Source: DTU049 sp033809015
GTDB lineage: Bacteria > Bacteroidota > Bacteroidia > Bacteroidales > DTU049
Length of the DNA: 6,979 nt
Direction of reading: 5' to 3'
NCBI GenBank assembly: GCA_033809015.1
Contig: JAPXMM010000132.1
Location: forward strand, 1-6,979
The translations under genes were made by a program, and so were the position numbers. Each line of letters begins with the position of its first letter. The first letter of the stretch is position 1. Below are positions 1 through 6,600 of the stretch, in pieces. The notes below the pieces were generated by a model. That model was given only the letters and a program-made list of their open reading frames with translations, was not told where the DNA came from and did no database searches.

Positions 1-466
1 TGGCAATATGCTCTGCAAATTAACGGGTTTAGATAATGTAAAGCGAGATCAGATAGATAAAATATTATTAGCTAGGATATCTAAAAATGCTGTGATTTGC
101 TCTCCAGATAATGAAGAATTCAAGAATTTGAAGACGCAGAGCATAAAAGATAAAACTATAATTACTAAAAGGACCAAGAAGTATGGACAGCATGGATTAT
201 CGATAGTGAATGACAAGGAAAATGATTTTGCTGGATGGATAAATAATACATTTAGAGGAGTGGCTACGAAGTATTTGCAGAGTTACATAATGTGGTATGT
301 AGTAAAACATAAATATTTATTGAACAGAGTGATAGAAGATGTAGGTAGGATGCTGAATTTAGCAGCGTCAGACTGGGAGGCATGGTATGTGTATGTGAGG
401 TTAAAATTAAAGCATAGGGAAAGTTTAACATAATTGTTAATTATCCCCTACCCTCCATCCTTCCCC
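1..466 (+). mobile_element. IS1595-family insertion sequence, right-hand part
   Basis: This is the right part of the element carrying the transposase above. The outer end is placed tentatively at the C-rich tract 444-466, which stands out from the surrounding A/T-rich DNA and begins 11 bases after the transposase stop. Read inward on the minus strand it starts GGGGAAGGATGG. The matching left end and the target duplication are outside the window, so the boundary is an inference. Confidence 0.5.
2..433 (+). CDS. IS1595-family transposase, C-terminal part (5' end outside window)
   Basis: The reading frame is open from the left edge and ends at TAA 431-433. The ATG at position 8 is probably internal, because the frame continues upstream as Gly-Asn. 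The recognisable part is the C-terminal half of a DDE transposase of the IS1595 (ISXO2-like) group. Numbering from the ATG, an ICSPDNEEF stretch (30-38) fits the second catalytic Asp, and FRGVATKYLQSYIMWY (82-97) is the hallmark C-terminal block. By alignment from memory, Glu71 sits at the third catalytic position and Ala75 where many members have Lys. Such a protein would cut and join the ends of its own insertion element. Arg codons are mostly AGG (5 of 8) and all four Gln codons are CAG, unlike the transposase at the other end of the window. The zinc ribbon and first Asp lie outside the window, so I cannot say whether the copy is intact. Confidence 0.8.
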   Translation, partial: GNMLCKLTGLDNVKRDQIDKILLARISKNAVICSPDNEEFKNLKTQSIKDKTIITKRTKKYGQHGLSIVNDKENDFAGWINNTFRGVATKYLQSYIMWYVVKHKYLLNRVIEDVGRMLNLAASDWEAWYVYVRLKLKHRESLT

Positions 467-508
467 ATTTTTTAATATACCTTATATATTTACCCAAAAC
501 AATATTAA
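434..508. other. Spacer between left IS and usp-like gene
   Basis: These 75 bases hold the C-rich presumed element end (444-466) and a small A/T inverted repeat (AATATA at 474-479, TATATT at 485-490, loop CCTTA). That hairpin sits at the convergent ends of the left transposase and the usp-like gene but lacks a proper T-tail on either strand, so its role as a terminator is uncertain. Nothing else is seen. Confidence 0.35.
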
Positions 509-1375
509 TCAGCTACACAACACATATAAATCATCTCTTTTAGGAATACACATTATAGGAATTTGTGATTTTTTTAGCAAATCTTTCGCATTAGGTCCTA
601 GAATGTAATCTATCGCTCCCCAATATTTATTCACCATAATAAGGTATAAACTTATCTGGTCTAGAGTAGCTAATGATATGCTACTCTGCTCAATGGTATA
701 TACTGTGAAATCGGTATCAATAATGGAATAATTTATATTTAATTTATCATAAAGCTGTGTGAGACTAGTAAAATTACTCATAATACCTAGTTTGTAATTC
801 TGGTCTTTCACTTTGGGCTTGTAAATAGTGATTTGGCTATTAGAAATCCTTGCAAAATAAGAACCCCATAGTATTTTTTCTTTTTCTTCTTTTTCGAAAT
901 TCATCGCAAAAGCAATTTTATCTAATGGCAAAATAGTAGCATTATTAGGTATGAGAATTAATGGTACTCTGCTATTGCGAAAATAATATAGTGTTTGTGA
1001 AATATTGGTTCCCAGGCTAGTTTTATTACCTATAAAGCTAACTACAAAAAAAATAGCTTCATATTTAGAACTGGCTTGGATAAGCCATTCTTTCATTGGC
1101 ATATCTAGTTGCAATCCTGTAGCTGGAATTTTAAATTCAATATTAATGTAGTTAACAAGTTTTTTTAAAATATCTTTGTTGAAGTCTGGTGGAGCACAAA
1201 TAGTTAGCTGTGCTCCGAAACTTTTAGCATAAATAATGGACTGAGCTAAGGCTACTGGGGAGAAATTATTTTCATTTACTATTAAAAAAACGTTCCAATT
1301 TCGCTCTGTGGGAGGTTCTTTGATATTATAATACCATTCTGGTAAAATTATTGGATATATAGCTTGATCTTCCAT
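509..1375 (-). CDS. UspA-like universal stress family protein, two-domain
   Basis: This 288-residue protein has no signal peptide and should be cytoplasmic. It resembles the tandem universal stress proteins common in Bacteroidota. Domain 1 (about 27-143) opens with the strand NVFLIVNENNFSP and ends with RVPLILIP (136-143). Domain 2 (about 152-279) opens with DKIAFAMNFEKEE and ends with LGPNAKDLLKKSQIPIMCIP (259-278). The repeated pattern, a beta-strand start and a closing '(I/V)P-hydrophobic-IP' strand, is typical of UspA folds. The classical ATP-binding G-2X-G-9X-G(S/T) motif is not clear in either half, so nucleotide binding is doubtful. The ATG at 1375 lies inside the last codons of the upstream protease gene, a 28-base overlap in another frame that suggests co-transcription and perhaps translational coupling. 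Usp proteins usually act in stress survival, and the specific role here is unknown. The family assignment is moderate and the two-domain reading is an inference. Confidence 0.6.
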   Translation of the reverse strand: MEDQAIYPIILPEWYYNIKEPPTERNWNVFLIVNENNFSPVALAQSIIYAKSFGAQLTICAPPDFNKDILKKLVNYINIEFKIPATGLQLDMPMKEWLIQASSKYEAIFFVVSFIGNKTSLGTNISQTLYYFRNSRVPLILIPNNATILPLDKIAFAMNFEKEEKEKILWGSYFARISNSQITIYKPKVKDQNYKLGIMSNFTSLTQLYDKLNINYSIIDTDFTVYTIEQSSISLATLDQISLYLIMVNKYWGAIDYILGPNAKDLLKKSQIPIMCIPKRDDLYVLCS

Positions 1376-4059
1376 TCTTCGTTTTCTGTTTTAATTATTA
1401 CCAAATATATACCTGTTGTCAAATTTTTTGTAGAAATTGTTTCAAAATTATTATTTAATTTTTTAGTAATTACTAAAGATCCTTTCTCATCATAAATAAA
1501 GAGATTGCCATCATTACCAGTATATGAAATATTTATCTCATCGATGGCAGGATTTGGATAAATAATTGGTTGTTGATATTGTATCGAAGAAAAATTATTT
1601 ATATTATTCAAAATACTAATTGCATTTGAATAGTTATTTATCAACTGATTATAATTTTTAGCAAAAACAAAAATAAATGACAACTTTAAAGAGTCTGTGT
1701 AATTAATATTTAGTGGGCCAGCTTTTACTAATGCTGAAACATCATTACCGTAGCTTTGGCTACCAGCTATATTTCTCTCAGTTGTGAGGCACGTTCTCTT
1801 TTCCACATCTGTGAAACCATCATAAATATTAATAGAGCCATCAGATCCATTGTTATCTATAGCATAAATACTATAGGGTAAATCTGTTAATAATCCAATA
1901 CCAGCGAAATAATTAGAATCTATATCAAAAGTTACTGCTCCGCGAATAACATCTTCATGAATAACTTTATTCCCTTTCTCTCCTATATCCCAATCAGCAA
2001 ATATCCCAAAATAAAAATTTTCAATATCATCATTGGAATTATTTATAATATTATAATTAACAACAAAATAATCTTGATTTAGTCCAGCAATGTAATTATA
2101 GGATTTTTGCTTAATTTCAATGCTAATAGGCAAAAAACTCAATGAATCATTATAACTACAAATAATATTTCTTGTTTGCTCTGAATTATTTATAAAAGAA
2201 TAAATTTCATTTTTAATTTTAAAACTATTTTTTAGTTGATTATTAGCACCATAAATATTATCTGAAATTCTGCCATCAGTCATACCAGCTACTACACCAA
2301 TGGCACTAGATAAAGGATTAGAATTTTTATAACTCACACCATGACCGTATAAATGATATCGCCCGTCATAATATCCTATTCTACCATTATTTGTAAAAGA
2401 AACTAATAAATTATCATTAGTTAAATCAATAATATTAGGAGAATAATTTATATAAATAGGATCAATATTAACAAAAGAGCTGTTAGATAGTTTTGCTAAA
2501 ATTAAAAAAGTAGTTGGATGATAAGTAGTATCATCAATGATAAATCTAGCAGATAAAATTTTAGGTACATTATAGCTAAGACTATCAAAAACAAAAATAC
2601 TATCAATTAAATGAAAATTAGGATTTTTTGATTGCAAATGAATAGCTACATCATGTGAAGTATTTAAAAAACTCTGTATAGAAAATTGTAAAATCAATGT
2701 GTCACCAGTAGTAATATCTGTAGGATATGTAGAATAATCTATTAATCTAATCGAAGGTAAAAAATCATCGGATAATGCATTGTAAATATTTAATCTGCCA
2801 GAGCCCAATTTATTTTTATAAATTAAATTATCAGAAATAGTGTCAATCACATCAGCAGAAGTCCTTAATAGCTCTATAGCATCTAAGTTATTTAATTGTG
2901 GAAAATGGCTCAAGATTAAAGCAGCTGCAGCAGATACCATGGGAGCAGCCATTGATGTTCCATTAGAATAAATGAAACCTGCATTAGGCCAAGTAGAAAA
3001 AATACTATATCCTGGAGCTGAAATATCAACATCATAATAATAAGATGAATAAGGCCATTTAATATCATATTGATTGGTGGCAGCCACTGACATGACGTAA
3101 GGAAATGAAGCTGGATAATATCGTATTTCATCATTTTGATTGCCGGCAGCGGCTACTATTATAGCCTTTTTTACTAATGTAGCATATTTAATAACTTCTA
3201 ATGGGAATTGTCCAGGAAATGTCGTACTACCCCAGCTGCAATTGATAACTCTGCACCCGTGCTCTACTGCATAAATAATTCCTTCATAAGTATAAATCAT
3301 TTGGTCATTGTCATTAATGACTTTAATAGGTAAGACTCTACATTTAAAACCAATTCCACTCATCCCAAAATTATTATCTGTAGTAGCTCCAGCAATGCCA
3401 GATAAATGAACACCATGAGCATTAGAAAAATAGGTAGGATCATTATCCATCTCACCAAAGTCCCATCCATAATAATTATCAATGAAACCATCATTATCAT
3501 TGTCTATCCCATCTATAGTATCTAGATAATTATATGCCACCGAATTAGCAAGATCAGGATGTGAAAAATCAAAACCAGTATCTACGATTCCTATTACTAT
3601 ATTGCTATCTCCTTGTTCCAGATTCCATGCATCATAAGCTCGTATTAAATCGAGATAATATTGATTACTGTTAAAAGGATCATTTGGTATGTATAAAACT
3701 TGCGGAATATAATAGGGCTCAGCATATTCTACTTTATTGCTAGATTTTACTATGCTAGCTATTATATTAGGATCATAATCTGGAGAATATTTTATTCTGT
3801 AAATCCTAGATAAATCAATATTTAGTTTATCATCAGCATTTTTTTCTGTAATATTAGGAAAAATGGGAGATATAGATATTAATTTTACGTTTTCTATATT
3901 TTGATTTATTTTTTGTGTAAGCATGCTAATCAGCTCATCTACTTTTACATTTTTTTTAATTTTTACAATTACTTCATCCTTAATAAAATCGTTACTTGTT
4001 TGGGCTAGAACAATTATATTAAAAAATAAAAAAGTAATGAGAAAAATATTTTTTTTCAT
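1348..4059 (-). CDS. Secreted subtilisin-like (S8) serine protease with T9SS type A sorting tail
   Basis: This 903-residue protein should be exported through Sec and then across the outer membrane by the type IX system. A signal peptide (1-19) has two Lys, a hydrophobic core, and a likely cut after LAQ. Residues 27-115 look like an inhibitor prodomain starting DEVIVKIKKNVKVDEL. The S8 catalytic domain (about 140-430) has Asp160 in GIVDTGFDFSHPDL, His215 in HGVHLSG, Asn307 in AAAGN for the oxyanion hole, and Ser369 in NGTSMAAP, so the triad is complete. An Asp-rich loop (DGIDNDNDGFID, 183-194) is a probable calcium site. Residues 430-830 are beta-rich with no family I can name, and include FGIFADWDIG (684-693). 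The tail 832-903 starts YPNPA and ends in short beta strands, as in Por_Secre_tail domains. It probably degrades extracellular protein, but the substrate cannot be read from sequence. Start choice is clear from the signal peptide. Confidence 0.93.
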   Translation of the reverse strand: MKKNIFLITFLFFNIIVLAQTSNDFIKDEVIVKIKKNVKVDELISMLTQKINQNIENVKLISISPIFPNITEKNADDKLNIDLSRIYRIKYSPDYDPNIIASIVKSSNKVEYAEPYYIPQVLYIPNDPFNSNQYYLDLIRAYDAWNLEQGDSNIVIGIVDTGFDFSHPDLANSVAYNYLDTIDGIDNDNDGFIDNYYGWDFGEMDNDPTYFSNAHGVHLSGIAGATTDNNFGMSGIGFKCRVLPIKVINDNDQMIYTYEGIIYAVEHGCRVINCSWGSTTFPGQFPLEVIKYATLVKKAIIVAAAGNQNDEIRYYPASFPYVMSVAATNQYDIKWPYSSYYYDVDISAPGYSIFSTWPNAGFIYSNGTSMAAPMVSAAAALILSHFPQLNNLDAIELLRTSADVIDTISDNLIYKNKLGSGRLNIYNALSDDFLPSIRLIDYSTYPTDITTGDTLILQFSIQSFLNTSHDVAIHLQSKNPNFHLIDSIFVFDSLSYNVPKILSARFIIDDTTYHPTTFLILAKLSNSSFVNIDPIYINYSPNIIDLTNDNLLVSFTNNGRIGYYDGRYHLYGHGVSYKNSNPLSSAIGVVAGMTDGRISDNIYGANNQLKNSFKIKNEIYSFINNSEQTRNIICSYNDSLSFLPISIEIKQKSYNYIAGLNQDYFVVNYNIINNSNDDIENFYFGIFADWDIGEKGNKVIHEDVIRGAVTFDIDSNYFAGIGLLTDLPYSIYAIDNNGSDGSINIYDGFTDVEKRTCLTTERNIAGSQSYGNDVSALVKAGPLNINYTDSLKLSFIFVFAKNYNQLINNYSNAISILNNINNFSSIQYQQPIIYPNPAIDEINISYTGNDGNLFIYDEKGSLVITKKLNNNFETISTKNLTTGIYLVIIKTENEEWKIKLYIQ
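1402..1409 (-). promoter_or_regulatory. Possible internal -7 box for the usp-like gene
   Basis: On the minus strand the sequence is TATATTTG, an exact match to the Bacteroidota -7 consensus TAnnTTTG. It lies 26 bases upstream of the usp-like ATG and inside the 3' end of the protease gene. The same 8-mer forms the protease's own -7 box. No good TTTG lies at the usual -33 distance, as the nearest one leaves a spacer of only 10 bases. In such AT-rich DNA the box could arise by chance. Confidence 0.25.
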
Positions 4060-4081
4060 TTATATTTTAGGATTTATTAAG

Positions 4082-4115
4082 CAAATATAGTAAAAAGAAT
4101 TATAATTTTTTCAAA
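4082..4115 (-). promoter_or_regulatory. Promoter of the S8 protease gene
   Basis: On the minus strand a TTTG (4115-4112) is followed after 22 bases by TATATTTG (4089-4082). These match the Bacteroidota -33 TTTG and -7 TAnnTTTG elements with an acceptable spacer. Transcription would start near 4075, giving a leader of about 16 bases before the protease ATG at 4059. The region lies just past the sppA stop, so the protease probably has its own transcript, shared with the overlapping usp-like gene. The -33 part is within the inverted repeat at 4100-4126. Confidence 0.55.
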
Positions 4116-4126
4116 AAAAATTATAA
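4100..4126 (-). terminator. Perfect 12-bp A/T inverted repeat, probable sppA terminator
   Basis: The arms 4100-4111 and 4115-4126 are perfectly complementary, with a 3-base loop at 4112-4114. It starts 12 bases after the sppA stop codon. On the minus strand the second arm is followed by TTCTTTTT, giving a loose U-rich tail. All pairs are A-T, so it is a weak hairpin as a terminator. It could instead be a protein-binding palindrome, because it covers the -33 part of the protease promoter. Confidence 0.45.
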
Positions 4127-4137
4127 AAATGAATTAA

Positions 4138-5907
4138 TTACTCTAAATTAATATCATAAGGTAATCTAGTCAAAATAACTGGACTTTCTAAATTCTTATC
4201 AAACAAATAATAATAGTAAAACGAAGTGAAAAACTCTTGAGGTATCAATTCATTTACAGCTGATTCTGGAGTCATCATATTCATTATTTGTTGATAAATA
4301 GTACTAGGTGCTGGATAAGTAACTACTCGATAATCGCTAACTTTAGCTAACTGAGCAGCTTTTTTGATAGCATCATTAGTATTACCGAGACTATCTACAA
4401 GTTTTAATTTTATCCCATCTATACCAGTCCATACTCTACCCATACCAATCGAATCTATATAAGATATTGGCAAATCTCTACCTTTATTAATGCGAGATAA
4501 GAATATATCATAAAAGTCTGATACATGCTTTTGTAAAGTACTAATAGCATAATTATTAGGCCTTTTAAGAGTAGCAATGAAATCGCTATTAGCATTGGTA
4601 CCTATGCCATCCTGAGTAATACCTAATTTATTATTTAAGAATTTATCTACTACAGGATATAATCCAAAAACTCCTATAGATCCTGTAAGAGTAGTTGGTT
4701 CAGCAAATATAAAATTGCCTGCGCTAGATAAGTAATAACCACCAGAGGCAGCATATGAACCCATACTAACAACAAGAGGTTTTTTAGATCTAATGTTCAT
4801 AAGCTCTTGCCATATGACATCTGATGCTACAGCATCACCACCAGGGCTATTTATACGCAATACTACAGCTTTTACATTCTCATCATCAGCTAATTTCCTT
4901 AGAATTGGCACCATTTTTTCAGCAGTTATCTGACCATCTGGGGATCCTTTCATCATTATTTCACCTTCTGCAAAAACTATTGCTATTTTGTCTAAAGTTT
5001 TTTTATTGTATTTGATATTTTCTTTATTTTGAGTAATGTAATTTCCTATAGTTATTGGCTTTGGAGACTTACCTATTTTATTTTCTACCATTTTATCGAA
5101 TTCTAATAAAGAAACTAAAGTATCTACCATTTTGTTATTAAAAGCATAGCTAGCATTGAAAGCATATAAACTATCAGCTATCAGATTTAGTTTAGTAACA
5201 GGAATATTACGAGCATTACTTACGTCTGTAACTATAGTGCTCCACAGTTGATTAGCAAAATGTGAATATTGCTCTTTATTCTCAGGACTCATTTTGTCTT
5301 GAATATAAGGCTCTACAGCACTTTTGAATTTACCCTCTCTCAGTACTATCATGTCTACACCAATCTTTTGTAAAAGATTTTTGTAAAAGTTAATTTCTAA
5401 ATAAATTCCTTTCCACATAATAGATCCTATCGGATTAAGAGCAATTTTATCTGAAGCTGTAGCCACATAATAGCCCGTTTGAGAGTATGCATTGCTATAA
5501 GAATAAACGAACTTTCCACTGTTTTTGAACGAATCTAATGCCATTCTTATAGGTCTGAGAGTTGTAAGGTCTGAACTCACCTCAGAACAATCTAATATTA
5601 TACCATTGATATTTTTATCATTAATAGCATAATAAATTGCATTAACAACATCATAAGAACTCAATTGCTTTTTTAAGCTGCCATTTCCATAAAGTTTAAT
5701 GTTGTCTTTTTCATTTTCACCAATTTGTGTAGCTAATGAAATTTTTAAAACATTATAATCAGACTGTATCTCAGGTGTTTTTTTAATAGATTTCACTGAT
5801 AATGATATCATTCCTAAAATAAAAAAGAATAACAGAATAAAAAAGATTATAATAGTAATTAAATTACCTAATAAATTAGCTCCTAAATTTTTACCAAATG
5901 TTCCCAT
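4138..5907 (-). CDS. sppA: Signal peptide peptidase SppA, 67K type
   Basis: This inner-membrane serine protease clears signal peptides left in the membrane after secretion. From the ATG at 5907 the protein has 589 residues, close to the about 618 of E. coli SppA. One N-terminal membrane span (about 13-37, very rich in Ile, Leu and Phe) anchors the catalytic part in the periplasm. The tandem-repeat architecture is present. Lys195 in GKFKSAVEPY is the general base contributed by the N-terminal half, and Ser388 in SYAASGGYY is the nucleophile in the C-terminal half. NSPGGDAVASD (353-363) is a further signature. The frame stays open to 6066, but that extension crosses the tRNA gene and reads as antisense tRNA, so the start MGTFGKNLGANLLGN is chosen. 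It fits known Bacteroidota SppA N-termini. The gene diverges from the tRNA and is followed by an inverted repeat and then the protease gene. Confidence 0.93.
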   Translation of the reverse strand: MGTFGKNLGANLLGNLITIIIFFILLFFFILGMISLSVKSIKKTPEIQSDYNVLKISLATQIGENEKDNIKLYGNGSLKKQLSSYDVVNAIYYAINDKNINGIILDCSEVSSDLTTLRPIRMALDSFKNSGKFVYSYSNAYSQTGYYVATASDKIALNPIGSIMWKGIYLEINFYKNLLQKIGVDMIVLREGKFKSAVEPYIQDKMSPENKEQYSHFANQLWSTIVTDVSNARNIPVTKLNLIADSLYAFNASYAFNNKMVDTLVSLLEFDKMVENKIGKSPKPITIGNYITQNKENIKYNKKTLDKIAIVFAEGEIMMKGSPDGQITAEKMVPILRKLADDENVKAVVLRINSPGGDAVASDVIWQELMNIRSKKPLVVSMGSYAASGGYYLSSAGNFIFAEPTTLTGSIGVFGLYPVVDKFLNNKLGITQDGIGTNANSDFIATLKRPNNYAISTLQKHVSDFYDIFLSRINKGRDLPISYIDSIGMGRVWTGIDGIKLKLVDSLGNTNDAIKKAAQLAKVSDYRVVTYPAPSTIYQQIMNMMTPESAVNELIPQEFFTSFYYYYLFDKNLESPVILTRLPYDINLE

Positions 5908-5921
5908 AAATAAAATTTTTA

Positions 5922-5929
5922 CAAAAATA
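5922..5929 (-). promoter_or_regulatory. sppA: Possible -7 box of sppA
   Basis: On the minus strand TATTTTTG matches TAnnTTTG and lies 14 bases upstream of the sppA ATG at 5907. This would give a very short leader. No clear TTTG -33 element is visible at the expected distance, only a TTTC at 5949-5946. The position supports the start at 5907 over the longer frame, but the match alone is weak. Confidence 0.3.
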
Positions 5930-5975
5930 AGATTATTTTTATAATGAAAGGAGAAAATAATTAAAAATTTATTTC

Positions 5976-5983
5976 TAATTTTG
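5976..5983 (+). promoter_or_regulatory. -7 box of the tRNA-Gln gene
   Basis: TAATTTTG matches the Bacteroidota TAnnTTTG consensus and ends 9 bases before the first base of the tRNA, a normal distance for a tRNA promoter. No TTTG -33 element is evident upstream. Confidence 0.5.
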
Positions 5984-5992
5984 TAGAAAAAT

Positions 5993-6066
5993 TGCCCTGT
6001 GGTGTAATTGGCTAACACGTCTGACTCTGGATCAGAAAAGTCCAGGTTCAAGTCCTGGCAGGGCAA
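5993..6066 (+). tRNA. tRNA-Gln (anticodon CTG)
   Basis: The 74-base cloverleaf folds completely. The acceptor stem is TGCCCTG with CAGGGCA (7 pairs) and the discriminator is A6066. The D stem is GTGT with ACAC around the loop AATTGGCTA. The anticodon stem TCTGA/TCAGA encloses the loop CTCTGGA, giving anticodon CTG at 34-36. The variable loop is AAAGT, and the T stem CCAGG/CCTGG encloses TTCAAGT. The weak first pair U1-A72 is an identity element of glutamine tRNAs. No CCA is encoded, so the end is added by tRNA nucleotidyltransferase. The CTG anticodon reads CAG. CAA is frequent in the neighbouring host genes and should need a second tRNA-Gln(TTG) elsewhere. An A/T-rich hairpin follows directly. 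Confidence 0.96.
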
Positions 6067-6069
6067 TTT

Positions 6070-6095
6070 TTTTTAACAAAAGGTTAAAAATTTTT
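6070..6095 (+). terminator. Possible terminator after tRNA-Gln
   Basis: TTTTTAAC (6070-6077) and GTTAAAAA (6083-6090) are perfect inverted arms around the loop AAAAG, followed by five T residues. It starts four bases after the tRNA. The stem is A/T-rich and weak, but the run of eight T residues directly after the tRNA plus the hairpin makes an end of transcription here reasonable. It would separate the tRNA from the MerR-type gene. Confidence 0.4.
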
Positions 6096-6128
6096 ATTAT
6101 CATAAATAATTCCCTATTTAATAATAAA

Positions 6129-6455
6129 ATGGCTGATAACAGTAAATATTATCGTATTTCACAAGTGAGTAAAATGCTAAACATACCATCTACTACCTTA
6201 AGGTATTGGGAAAAGGAATTCAAACAACTAAAACCTTTAAAAAGTAAAAATGGTATTAGATATTACAGTGAAAAAGATATAGAACTATTAAAAAAGATAA
6301 TCTTTATGACAAAAGAAAAAGGTTATACCATTGATGGAGCTAAATTCGCATTAAAAAACATAAACGCAAAAACAGGTGATATAATCACAGAATTAATATC
6401 TATAAAAAATGATTTAAAAGAATTGTTAGATTTGATTGATAATAAAAGAAAATAA
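6129..6455 (+). CDS. Small MerR-family DNA-binding regulator
   Basis: This 108-residue cytoplasmic protein is a probable transcription regulator. The N-terminal winged helix-turn-helix of the MerR type is plain: YYRISQVSKMLNIPSTTLRYWEKEF (residues 7-31, shown in part by the RYWEKEF hallmark) is followed by the wing NGIRYYSEKDIELLKKI (41-57) and the helix TKEKGYTIDGAKFAL (61-75). The remaining 30 or so residues form a short helix that would make the antiparallel dimer coiled coil. There is no C-terminal effector domain and no Cys cluster for metals, so this is a minimal MerR. Its ligand and targets cannot be read from sequence. Short MerR proteins of this type are widespread in Bacteroidota. 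The ATG at 6129 is the natural start, 62 bases after the tRNA. No clear promoter box is seen upstream. An insertion element begins within about 25-145 bases downstream. Confidence 0.85.
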   Translation: MADNSKYYRISQVSKMLNIPSTTLRYWEKEFKQLKPLKSKNGIRYYSEKDIELLKKIIFMTKEKGYTIDGAKFALKNINAKTGDIITELISIKNDLKELLDLIDNKRK

Positions 6456-6576
6456 CAGTATTATTTATAAAGGTTATCAGGGGAGAAATATTTTGTAAGG
6501 AAAGGAGAGGTAAATCATTTGTTAATTGCATTTTTATGTTATACTTTAAAACATTTATTGTTTCAATAAAAATTAT

Positions 6577-6584
6577 TAATTTTG
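6577..6584 (+). promoter_or_regulatory. Possible -7 box of the right-hand transposase
   Basis: TAATTTTG matches TAnnTTTG and lies 16 bases before the transposase ATG at 6601. A TTG at 6558-6560 precedes it with a 16-base spacer, somewhat short for a -33 element. This would be a promoter carried by the insertion element itself. Confidence 0.4.
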
Positions 6585-6600
6585 TCCAAATTCTAAAATT

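Noticed and set aside
2916..3134. 72-codon minus-strand open frame
   Set aside because: It lies inside the S8 protease catalytic domain in another frame and shows no protein-like features of its own.
4824..5015. 63-codon plus-strand open frame
   Set aside because: It is antisense to sppA across the conserved NSPGGDA region, and its composition (runs of His, Leu, Gln) reflects that shadow.
5908..6066. N-terminal extension of sppA from the start at 6066
   Set aside because: It translates the antisense of tRNA-Gln and an A/T-rich spacer. The start at 5907 gives a normal SppA N-terminus.
6450..6466. Small inverted repeat AAATAA/TTATTT at the MerR gene's stop, as a terminator
   Set aside because: The stem has only six A/T pairs, includes the stop codon, and lacks a T-tail. 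It is expected by chance in this composition.
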